A stretch of DNA of 7,602 bases from Caldilineaceae bacterium (lineage in GTDB: Bacteria > Chloroflexota > Anaerolineae > Caldilineales > Caldilineaceae), in NCBI GenBank assembly GCA_014879855.1, contig JACSRH010000136.1, forward strand, positions 1-7,602. The letters run 5' to 3'. The position numbers and the translations under genes were made by a program. The notes beneath the pieces are model-generated. The model saw only the letters and a list, made by a program, of their open reading frames with translations. It was not told where the DNA came from and did not search any database. Below, piece by piece: positions 1 to 5,423 of the stretch. Numbering within the stretch: position 1 is the first letter of the stretch; every line of letters begins with the position of its first letter.

Positions 1-494
1 CCTCTGGTTCGAGCCGCAACAACAGGCGAGTGAAGGCATCATGCACTGGTGGGTTAGCCCTCTCAGGTTACTGGAAGGCCTGTTCGACCGCCGCGTGGAG
101 CTAGTTCTGCACCGCCACGCGTCCGTGCTCCAGCGCGTCGGTGGCGTCCTGCTCCGCCTTCATCGGCTGCTGCCGCGTGTCCAGGGCCAGCCTTGCCACC
201 TCAAGCTGTGCTTCCAGGCTGGTCAGATATGCCGGGGTCACGCCGCGCTCGGCCAGCAAAGCATTCATCGCCGGCTCCAGCGCCTGCACCGAATCACGCT
301 GCCGGGCGCACCGTCGCCACCACTCTGTAATAGTCCACGCGCTGTCGTTGCTTTGCTGCCGGCGACGCCCCCTGCTCGTCGCCGGTGGGTGGCGCCTCTG
401 GCTCTGGCAGCATCTGCACGGCTGGCGCCATTTTCAGCTTGCAAGCCGCGCCATTGGTTGACTGTTGACCTGGAGTTGTACTGATTGGCTTCAC
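1..494 (-). pseudogene. Decayed gene for an unrecognised alpha-helical protein
   Basis: Read on the minus strand, a protein-like sequence starts at a GTG at 494-492 with an AAAGGA ribosome site 9 nt upstream. It begins VKPISTTPGQ, passes a proline/glutamate-rich stretch, and reaches QRVDYYRVVATVRPA before hitting TGA at 296-294. The coding flavour then continues in another frame from about position 305 as QRDSVQALEPAMNALLAERG and further Ala/Leu/Glu/Gln-rich, probably helical sequence. That frame meets TAG at 103-101 and TAA at 70-68, and reads on as NPPVHDAFTRLLLRLEPE to the window edge. One single-base indel (between about 296 and 312) plus two nonsense codons would explain the pattern. The restored product would exceed 160 residues. 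I do not recognise the family. Assembly error could explain the frameshift, but is less likely to explain both stops as well. Confidence 0.55.
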
Positions 495-750
495 TGTGCA
501 AGTTCCTTTGCGTCTATTGAGTCTCAAGGACAGAAAATTTACAGCGCTTTCGGGATGAAGGGGGTCAATCAACGTTGAGAGGAAGGCTGTCCTGTGCCCG
601 CACGCTTGCCGACGCACCCTCAACACCTTGTCACTATGTTACGATAATGGTAGAGTGATTATGTCCAGGCGGCGTCGATCAGTTGACGGAAAATACGCAA
701 CATTCGGTACAATAGACGCACTGACGTTTGCAACCGCATCGGAGGGGAAA
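495..750. other. Divergent intergenic region
   Basis: This gap separates the decayed minus-strand gene from the plus-strand hydrolase gene. It holds the start-proximal ribosome site of the minus-strand gene at its left edge and a promoter-like pair at 683-713 for the plus-strand gene. The reading frame of the hydrolase is open back to 628, but that extension (MSLCYDNGRVIMSRRRR onward) contains the promoter and does not resemble the family, so I treat it as untranslated. Nothing else was identified. Confidence 0.5.
683..713 (+). promoter_or_regulatory. Candidate sigma-70-type promoter for the EEP hydrolase and OsmC genes
   Basis: TTGACG at 683-688 and TACAAT at 708-713 are each one mismatch from consensus. 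Their spacing is 19 nt, slightly longer than ideal. Transcription would begin near 720, leaving a leader of about 30 nt before the ATG at 751. This agrees with the chosen downstream start. Confidence 0.45.
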
Positions 751-1728
751 ATGCCGACAGCGCTCACCGTGGGAACCTTCAACCTCAACAACCTCTTTTC
801 ACGCTACAACTTCACTGCCGAAGTCGAGATCGTGCGCGAGGGCGGCATTGAACTCGATGCTGAGGTGCGCTTCACCTTTGCAGAGCCAGTGGGTTACATC
901 TTCCGCAGCTACATGGGCAGGCTCGTCCAGCCCAAGTCACCCGCGGAGCGCAGGATCATTGCCGACCGCGTGCGCGCCATCAACGTCGATGTGCTCGCGG
1001 TGCAGGAAGTGGAAGACATCGGCGTGCTGCGCCAGTTTGCGCTCGAGGACCTGGGCGGGATGTACCCCTACCAGGTGCTCGTCGAAGGCAACGACCAGCG
1101 GCTGATCGACGTCGGCCTGCTCTCGCGCTACCCCATTGGCGGCGTGACCTCGTGGCGTTTTGCGATCCATCCCGACGAGCCGCACGATTATATCTTCAGC
1201 CGCGATCTGCTGGAGGTGGACATTCTTGACCCGCGGCGGCGCGAGCGGCTCTTCACGCTTTTTAACACCCACCTCAAGAGCAACTACACGCGCTGGGATC
1301 AGGACGATGCGGCCGCGCGTGCGCGCATTTTTGCGCGACGGCGGCGCCAGGCCGAGGCGGTGGCGACGATTGTCGCAGCGCGCACGCGGCCCAACAGCCG
1401 CTATGTCGTCACCGGCGACATGAACGACGGCGCGACCGCGGCGACGCTGGCCGCGTTTCGCGACGCCGGCTGGGTCAATGGGCTGGCCGCGCCCAAGGAG
1501 ACGCGCCCGGCCAAGCGCGAGCGGCTAGCCGCCGACAATCCGCCGCACACCGCGTGGACGCATCGCTACAAGCCCAACCGCCAGCCGCCGCAGTTTGAGC
1601 TCTACGACCAGCTCTGGCTCAGCCCGTCGCTGGCGCGCACGCAGGTGGACGGCTGGATCGACCGCCGCACGCGCCACTCAGGCGACGGCAGCGACCACGA
1701 TCCGGCCTGGGTGACGCTGCGCATTTAA
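751..1728 (+). CDS. Endonuclease/exonuclease/phosphatase (EEP) family metal-dependent hydrolase
   Basis: A 325-residue protein of the EEP superfamily (DNase I, exonuclease III and inositol phosphatase fold), which hydrolyses phosphodiester or phosphomonoester bonds using a divalent metal; the actual substrate cannot be told from sequence. The family motifs occur in order: VGTFNLNNLFSRYNF (7-21) with Asn11 and Asn13; LAVQEVED (82-89) with the metal-ligand Glu86; DVGLLSRYPI (120-129); FNTHLKSNY (171-179) with catalytic His174; TGDMND (221-226) with Asp223 and Asn225; DQLWLS (286-291); and GSDHDPAWV (313-321) with Asp315 and His316. All key catalytic residues are present, so it should be active. 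The ATG at 751 is chosen because GGAGG sits just upstream and the EEP fold begins directly after it; the open frame extends to 628. No signal peptide is seen, suggesting a cytoplasmic enzyme. The OsmC gene follows after 38 nt. Confidence 0.9.
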   Translation: MPTALTVGTFNLNNLFSRYNFTAEVEIVREGGIELDAEVRFTFAEPVGYIFRSYMGRLVQPKSPAERRIIADRVRAINVDVLAVQEVEDIGVLRQFALEDLGGMYPYQVLVEGNDQRLIDVGLLSRYPIGGVTSWRFAIHPDEPHDYIFSRDLLEVDILDPRRRERLFTLFNTHLKSNYTRWDQDDAAARARIFARRRRQAEAVATIVAARTRPNSRYVVTGDMNDGATAATLAAFRDAGWVNGLAAPKETRPAKRERLAADNPPHTAWTHRYKPNRQPPQFELYDQLWLSPSLARTQVDGWIDRRTRHSGDGSDHDPAWVTLRI

Positions 1729-1751
1729 TCATTCAATGTCACAGGAGATTC

Positions 1752-1757
1752 AGGAGG
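1752..1757 (+). promoter_or_regulatory. Ribosome binding site that sets the OsmC start
   Basis: AGGAGG lies 9 nt before the ATG at 1767 but only 3 nt before the in-frame TTG at 1761. The spacing favours the ATG. Confidence 0.7.
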
Positions 1758-1766
1758 CGATTGGCA

Positions 1767-2288
1767 ATGAGCACGCTCGATTTCTACCTTGACCGCAAAG
1801 CCACTGTCCTGGCCCAGCGTCGCGCCGACTTCACCGCTTTCCCCGAAAAGGCCACGGTGCGCATCCAGGCCAAATCCTGGGTCGCGGGCAACACCGGCGC
1901 GCGGCCGGTGAGGCTGGGCGAGACGCTTTGGATCACCGACTCGGCGCCGGCGCTGGCTGGCAATGCACTTGGCCCCACCGCGCCGGAAGTGTTGCTGGGC
2001 GCGCTGGCAAGCTGTCTGGTGCACACCTATCTGATCCAGGCTGTGCTGCTGGACATGCCTATCGAGGGCGTCGAAATCGAGGTGCAGGGCGCAGTGCCAA
2101 TGGGCGGCGTCGTGGGCCTGCCCTATGATACGTTGCCACAACTGGAGGACATCACCTACACGGCAACTGTGATCGCGTCCGCTCCGGCGGCGGAGCTTGA
2201 ACGGATGCACCAGGCCGTGGAGGAGACCTGTCCGGTGCTGAACACGCTGCGCTATCCAACCGCGGTGACGCGTACGTCCAAGGAGTGA
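1767..2288 (+). CDS. OsmC/Ohr family protein
   Basis: A 173-residue protein of the OsmC/Ohr family. Characterised members are thiol-dependent peroxidases that reduce organic hydroperoxides in the cytoplasm with two reactive cysteines. Both cysteines are visible: Cys83 in GPTAPEVLLGALASCLVHTY (positions 69-88), the central-helix motif carrying the peroxidatic cysteine, and Cys155 in EETCPVLNTL, the second conserved site. Length is somewhat above the roughly 140 residues typical of OsmC or Ohr, because of an N-terminal extension of about 30 residues. It belongs to the broad OsmC-like group; whether it acts as Ohr, OsmC or a YhfA-like protein cannot be settled here. The start is fixed by the AGGAGG site. 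It lies 38 nt after the EEP gene with no terminator between them, so co-transcription is likely. A run of eight T follows the stop, but without a convincing stem. Confidence 0.88.
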   Translation: MSTLDFYLDRKATVLAQRRADFTAFPEKATVRIQAKSWVAGNTGARPVRLGETLWITDSAPALAGNALGPTAPEVLLGALASCLVHTYLIQAVLLDMPIEGVEIEVQGAVPMGGVVGLPYDTLPQLEDITYTATVIASAPAAELERMHQAVEETCPVLNTLRYPTAVTRTSKE

Positions 2289-2301
2289 GATTTTTTTTGA
2301 C

Positions 2302-2330
2302 TTGAACAGACGGTCACATCTGGTTATAAC
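2302..2330 (+). promoter_or_regulatory. Candidate promoter with palindromic -10 region
   Basis: TTGAAC at 2302-2307 and TATAAC at 2325-2330 are separated by 17 nt. The -10 hexamer sits inside the perfect palindrome GGTTATAACC (2322-2331), which could be an operator or chance. It lies about 310 nt before the lipoprotein ATG. Confidence 0.35.
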
Positions 2331-2365
2331 CTCCTGCATTTCTGGGGCTTTACTGATGGCCTGCA

Positions 2366-2399
2366 ATCTTCCTGGAAGCTCCCAGGCTTCCGGGAAGAT
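2366..2399. repeat. Strong hairpin, 14-bp stem with 6-nt loop
   Basis: ATCTTCCTGGAAGC at 2366-2379 pairs with GCTTCCGGGAAGAT at 2386-2399 across the loop TCCCAG. There is one G-U wobble and no other mismatch when read as plus-strand RNA. No T-run follows on either strand, so it is not a classical intrinsic terminator. It may stabilise the 3' end of the OsmC transcript or be part of the lipoprotein mRNA leader. Confidence 0.65.
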
Positions 2400-2639
2400 G
2401 TTCCACAAAAATACTTGCCCTGACGGTCAGTAGCAGAAGCGATCGACTGCCAAAGGAAAAAACGCCGCGCCGCGCCGGCCAGCCTGATGCCCAGCAGCCA
2501 CAGCTTCATGCGCATTTAGGAACAAGTGCATCAGCCGGTACGTCCTATTATCAGTCAGCTTCCTGGGAGCTGGCAGACCTGTATGAATTCCTAATCCACG
2601 ATCCGCAAGCACAAACTTGCATTCAAAAAGGAGACACAG

Positions 2640-3758
2640 ATGAGTTGGCGTTTTGGCATGATAGTCACGACGACGGTTGCGCTGCTTTTTATGCTGGCGG
2701 CGTGCCAGCCGGTGCGCGATACTCGCACCACCAGCGCGGGGAGCGAGAAAACCCTCTACGTTGGGCCAGAGTTGGCCGATTGCGTGGGAGTGGGGCCGCA
2801 ACAGTGCCTGTTGGTGAAAGAAAATCCCGACGATGAATACCAGTACTTCTACAGCTCGATCGCTGGATTTGAGTACGAGCCGGGATACACCTATGAACTG
2901 CGCGTGCTGGTCGAACCGGTGGAGAACGCGCCCGCCGACGCTTCCAGTTTGCAATACACCTTGATTGAGGTCGTGAGTCAGGAGCCTGCCATGGCCACCG
3001 CAACAGAAGCCACTGCAACAGAAGCCACTGCAACAGAAGCCACCGCAACAGAAGCTGCAATGTTGGAGGGGCCGACCTGGCTGCTGACAAGCGTGACCGA
3101 TGCCAACGGCGTTGAAAGTCCTGTGCCGGACGGCGTCGAAGCGACGGCAACGTTTGCCGATGGCAGCGTCAGCGGCGGCGCGGGGTGCAACAACTACAAT
3201 GCTGCGTATACGCTCGATGGCGACAGCTTGACCATTGTGCCAGGCCCCATGACGCTGATGGCTTGCCCGGAGCCACAGATGAACGTCGAGCAGCAGTTTA
3301 TGGCTGCACTGTCCGCGACGGCCGCCTACCAAATCGCAGACCGCGAGCTCGCCCTGCTCGGCGCTGATGGACAGGGTTTGGCAACGTTCACCGTCCAGGA
3401 ATCTGTTGGGCTGACGGGCGTCACGTGGGTTGCAACATCATACAACAATGGGCGCGGTGGCGTGGTTTCCATAGTGGCTGATACAGAGATTACAGCGATC
3501 TTCGATGCAGCCGGGGAAGTCGGCGGTTCAGCGGGCTGCAACCGATACTTCTCCAGCTACACGGTCGAAGACGCGATGATTGCGATCCAGCCGGCGGCCT
3601 CGACGCGGAAATTATGCCCAGAGCCGATCATGGAGCAGGAGTATGCCTATCTGGCGGCATTGCCCACCGCAGCCACCTTTGCGATCCAGGGCGACCAACT
3701 GGAGCTGCGCACCGCGGATGGTGCGTTGGTGGCGGCCTATCTTGCTGGTGGGGAGTAA
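2640..3758 (+). CDS. Lipoprotein with DUF4377 and two META (HslJ-like) domains
   Basis: A 372-residue predicted lipoprotein. Residues 1-22 form a lipoprotein signal peptide with lipobox LAAC, the lipidated residue being Cys22. Residues about 37-114 (LYVGPELADC, GPQQCLLVKE, FEYEPGYTYELRV, ADASSLQYTLIEVVS) match my memory of the DUF4377 domain. A linker of four ATATE units follows at 119-138. Two META domains come next, at about 143-253 and 257-369. Each carries the GCN motif (GCNNY at 182-186; GCNRY at 299-303) and a second CPEP cysteine (Cys209 and Cys326), followed by a Glu-rich helix and an AAL motif. META-domain proteins include E. coli HslJ, linked to novobiocin resistance, but their biochemical role is not established. 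The ATG is supported by AAGGAG 6 nt upstream. Transcription would end at the terminator at 3790-3839. I am confident of META and the lipobox, and fairly confident of DUF4377. Confidence 0.88.
   Translation: MSWRFGMIVTTTVALLFMLAACQPVRDTRTTSAGSEKTLYVGPELADCVGVGPQQCLLVKENPDDEYQYFYSSIAGFEYEPGYTYELRVLVEPVENAPADASSLQYTLIEVVSQEPAMATATEATATEATATEATATEAAMLEGPTWLLTSVTDANGVESPVPDGVEATATFADGSVSGGAGCNNYNAAYTLDGDSLTIVPGPMTLMACPEPQMNVEQQFMAALSATAAYQIADRELALLGADGQGLATFTVQESVGLTGVTWVATSYNNGRGGVVSIVADTEITAIFDAAGEVGGSAGCNRYFSSYTVEDAMIAIQPAASTRKLCPEPIMEQEYAYLAALPTAATFAIQGDQLELRTADGALVAAYLAGGE
2994..3053 (+). repeat. Four-copy 15-bp in-frame tandem repeat
   Basis: Four units of GCCACYGCAACAGAA run without interruption inside the lipoprotein gene and encode ATATE four times. 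Units 1 and 4 carry C at the variable base and units 2 and 3 carry T. The repeat codes for a flexible linker between the N-terminal domain and the first META domain, and its length could change by slippage without breaking the frame. Confidence 0.9.
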
Positions 3759-3789
3759 CTGGTAAGCATTTCACTGTTGCCCGCAAACC

Positions 3790-3839
3790 CAGTCATAAAA
3801 AAGCGGGACGCCGTACGGCGTCCCGCTTTTTTATGACTG
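3790..3839. terminator. Bidirectional intrinsic terminator
   Basis: Positions 3790 to 3839 form a perfect palindrome centred between 3814 and 3815. The GC core AGCGGGACGCCG pairs with CGGCGTCCCGCT, flanked by A6 (3797-3802) on the left and T6 (3827-3832) on the right. Each strand therefore has a GC stem followed by a U-tract. It lies between the stop codons of two convergent genes, the META lipoprotein (ends 3758) and the minus-strand secreted protein (ends 3867), and should terminate both. Confidence 0.93.
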
Positions 3840-3851
3840 CTCGAGCAGTCA
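3834..3851. repeat. Second palindrome overlapping the terminator edge
   Basis: TGACTGCTCGAGCAGTCA is a perfect 18-nt palindrome. Its left six bases (3834-3839) are also the last six bases of the large terminator palindrome, so the two hairpins cannot both form in full. It lies just beyond the stop of the minus-strand gene. Confidence 0.8.
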
Positions 3852-3866
3852 CACCCCCCCCAGGAA

Positions 3867-5096
3867 TTAATTGGAGGATTGCATCATTGCTTCCGCTGGG
3901 ATGACAGTGGCATCGGCTGGCGCTTCGATCGTCTGTTCTTCCCCGATCTCGGAATTGACTACAGAGGTCGAGAATTCCACCAGGGAGGCGCCCGATGGCA
4001 TTTGGTCGGCTGGGATGGCGCCGCTCATTGCCGCCATTTGCAGCAGACCGGTCAGATCCCATGAGAACAGACTCTCTTCGGCGATAAGGTAGTTCGGTTC
4101 ATCGATGCTGACAGCGGTGGTGTTTTCCGAGGTCAACCCCTGGAAGAGCATCGGCCCCATCATGCCAAGCATTTGCATGGCCTGGTCTACATCAGCCGCA
4201 CTGGGAGCGTCTGCGCCCAACGCGCCGGAGGTCGCCAGACCTTTCACCAGCTCCACGAATTCCGGGCTGCTGATGAAGGCGAGCAAGTCCAGCCTGGTGA
4301 CGAACACGGCCACCGCGGCGCCGTCGATCTCGTCATCGTCAACGCGCTCAATGGTCATGAACTTCTCGAAGGCGGCTGGGTCGCCCAGCGCGGCCTGCAT
4401 CCCCATCAGCGCACCCATCGTGGCTGGGTCCATGGCGCCGGCGCTTGCCATTGCTTCTGGATCCATCGAAGCGGCAGCTTGTTCAAAGACGCCCTGCTCG
4501 GCCGCGGCTTCGATCACGCCACCCAATTCAAAGCCGAGCCAGCCTTTCATTTCCTGCATCCCGTCGATAAACGGTGCAATTTCGGTGACATCGACATAGA
4601 GGATGCCATCCTTGAGAATCAGCGGGACGCTCAGAGAATTGGGCAATTCGATGCCAGCATCTGCGGAGAGCGCAGCCACCAGTTCTTCATTGGCATCCAT
4701 CGAAATCACCATATCGAAAGCCCAGCCATTGTAGAAATCTACAAACAATTGGGGGGATTCCGCCATCAGGTTTGCCACGTCCTCCTGGCTCTGCACCATG
4801 TCAAGTTCTGCCGCGGCAGCCAGAGCGCTTTCATCGTAGGAAAAGGCGCCATCGACCATGACATCGACGGTGGCTTCGGCCAGGGGCAAGCCGGGAATGC
4901 CGGTGAGAATCGCATTGTATTCGCCAGATGCTTTGTACGATGCAACTTCTTTCATGTTTGCGGTGGCTGTCGTCAAGAGATCGCAGTCAGTCGCATCAAG
5001 GTCGCCGCAGAACGGTTCGCTTTGGGCGAGCGCTGTGCTGAATGATGCCAACAACAGGAGCACCACCAAGAGCAAAGACGCAAGTTTTGAACGCAT
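3867..5096 (-). CDS. Secreted Ala/Met-rich protein of unknown function
   Basis: A 409-residue protein that I do not recognise as a named family. Residues 1-24 are a classical signal peptide: positive MRSK, a long hydrophobic core, and TALA before Gln25, a good signal peptidase I site. There is no lipobox. The mature part is acidic, rich in Ala and Met, and has only two cysteines, Cys30 and Cys38, close enough to form a disulfide. It lacks further transmembrane segments. Sequence such as VASYKASGEYNAIL near residues 51-64 and ILYVDVTEIAPFIDGM around 160-180 suggests an alternating beta-strand fold similar to LolA/LppX-like lipid carriers, but this is a weak inference. The ATG is supported by AAAGGAG 9 nt upstream and a promoter at 5125-5153. 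It is transcribed towards the META lipoprotein and shares its terminator. Confidence 0.8.
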   Translation of the reverse strand: MRSKLASLLLVVLLLLASFSTALAQSEPFCGDLDATDCDLLTTATANMKEVASYKASGEYNAILTGIPGLPLAEATVDVMVDGAFSYDESALAAAAELDMVQSQEDVANLMAESPQLFVDFYNGWAFDMVISMDANEELVAALSADAGIELPNSLSVPLILKDGILYVDVTEIAPFIDGMQEMKGWLGFELGGVIEAAAEQGVFEQAAASMDPEAMASAGAMDPATMGALMGMQAALGDPAAFEKFMTIERVDDDEIDGAAVAVFVTRLDLLAFISSPEFVELVKGLATSGALGADAPSAADVDQAMQMLGMMGPMLFQGLTSENTTAVSIDEPNYLIAEESLFSWDLTGLLQMAAMSGAIPADQMPSGASLVEFSTSVVNSEIGEEQTIEAPADATVIPAEAMMQSSN

Positions 5097-5124
5097 ACGT
5101 TGAAACTCCTTTCAAAGCTATAGA

Positions 5125-5153
5125 ATTGTAAGTAACTACCGGGTGAATGTCGA
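5125..5153 (-). promoter_or_regulatory. Sigma-70-type promoter of the secreted protein gene
   Basis: On the minus strand, TCGACA (5153-5148) and TACAAT (5130-5125) are spaced exactly 17 nt apart, each with one mismatch to consensus. Transcription would begin near 5118, giving a short leader that contains the AAAGGAG ribosome site. Confidence 0.6.
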
Positions 5154-5306
5154 TGCTATGAAGCGTATCCGAAAGGATAACCTAATCTTATCACGTTTCA
5201 AAAAATCCGTAAACTTGATATTGGACGCTTCTTCTCATTGAATTCCATGCTTTTTTCCTGCGCTGGTTGCCGAGGAAAGATGGACAAGAGACAAACCATT
5301 AACATA

Positions 5307-5330
5307 AAGTAATCGTTGGTGAGATTACTT
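5307..5330. promoter_or_regulatory. Operator-like inverted repeat
   Basis: AAGTAATC (5307-5314) and GATTACTT (5323-5330) are perfect 8-bp inverted arms with an 8-nt spacer. The right arm ends on the first two bases of the candidate -35 box at 5329-5334. The geometry suits a dimeric repressor or activator; a small RNA hairpin is the alternative. Confidence 0.4.
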
Positions 5331-5357
5331 GCCCAGCAACGGTTGTTGCAGTAGAAT
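5329..5357 (+). promoter_or_regulatory. Candidate promoter of the GNAT-like/ATPase pair
   Basis: TTGCCC (5329-5334) and TAGAAT (5352-5357) are 17 nt apart. The -10 box is one mismatch from consensus and the -35 two. The predicted leader is about 60 nt before the GTG at 5424. Confidence 0.4.
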
Positions 5358-5423
5358 AGAGTCAATGATTTACAGACATCCGGTTTTCAGCTAGTTGTTC
5401 TCCGCTTTGGAGATTCTAACCCG

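Larger units (their letters stand above)
2289..2639. other. Gene-free region with leader-like structure
   Basis: No supported gene lies in these 351 nt. Visible elements are a T8 run at 2291-2298 without a stem, a promoter-like pair at 2302-2330, a 14-bp hairpin at 2366-2399, the 11-nt palindrome CTGACGGTCAG at 2420-2430, a short dyad at 2556-2572, the small dyad GCAAG-N6-CTTGC at 2605-2620, and the AAGGAG ribosome site at 2628-2633 for the lipoprotein gene. If the promoter-like pair is real, the lipoprotein mRNA has a structured leader of about 300 nt. Confidence 0.5.
5097..5423. other. Divergent intergenic regulatory region
   Basis: This 327-nt gap separates the minus-strand secreted protein from the plus-strand GNAT-like gene. 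It is visibly more AT-rich than its neighbours. It holds a minus-strand promoter (5125-5153), a small dyad GATAA-N7-TTATC (5176-5192) upstream of that promoter, an 8-bp dyad (5307-5330) and a plus-strand promoter-like pair (5329-5357). No gene was found in it. Confidence 0.55.

Noticed and set aside
628..750. Upstream extension of the EEP hydrolase frame
   Set aside because: It is not family-like, contains a promoter-like pair, and the ATG at 751 has a good ribosome site.
2291..2298. T8 run after the OsmC stop as an intrinsic terminator
   Set aside because: Only a 4-bp stem (GACG-CGTA-CGTC) lies upstream, and it is about 12 nt away from the T run.
1725..2408. Minus-strand open frame of 227 codons opposite the OsmC gene
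   Set aside because: It is antisense to a clear OsmC gene, is rich in His/Arg/Gln as typical of shadow frames, and lacks family motifs.
2324..2515. Minus-strand 63-codon open frame in the 2289-2639 gap
   Set aside because: It has no ribosome site, crosses the strong hairpin, and its composition looks random.
2994..3053. Short direct repeats as a CRISPR-like array
   Set aside because: The units are contiguous with no spacers, in frame, and encode a protein linker.
2427..3332. Minus-strand open frame of 301 codons opposite the lipoprotein gene
   Set aside because: Its repetitive Cys/Gly stretch is the reverse of the ATATE repeat; the plus strand holds recognisable domains.
4173..5045. Plus-strand open frame of 290 codons opposite the secreted protein gene
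   Set aside because: The minus strand has a signal peptide, ribosome site, promoter and terminator, while the plus-strand frame has none.
5280..5312. Ten-codon frame (MDKRQTINIK) as a leader peptide
   Set aside because: It lies upstream of the predicted promoter, has a badly spaced ribosome site and shows no attenuator structure.
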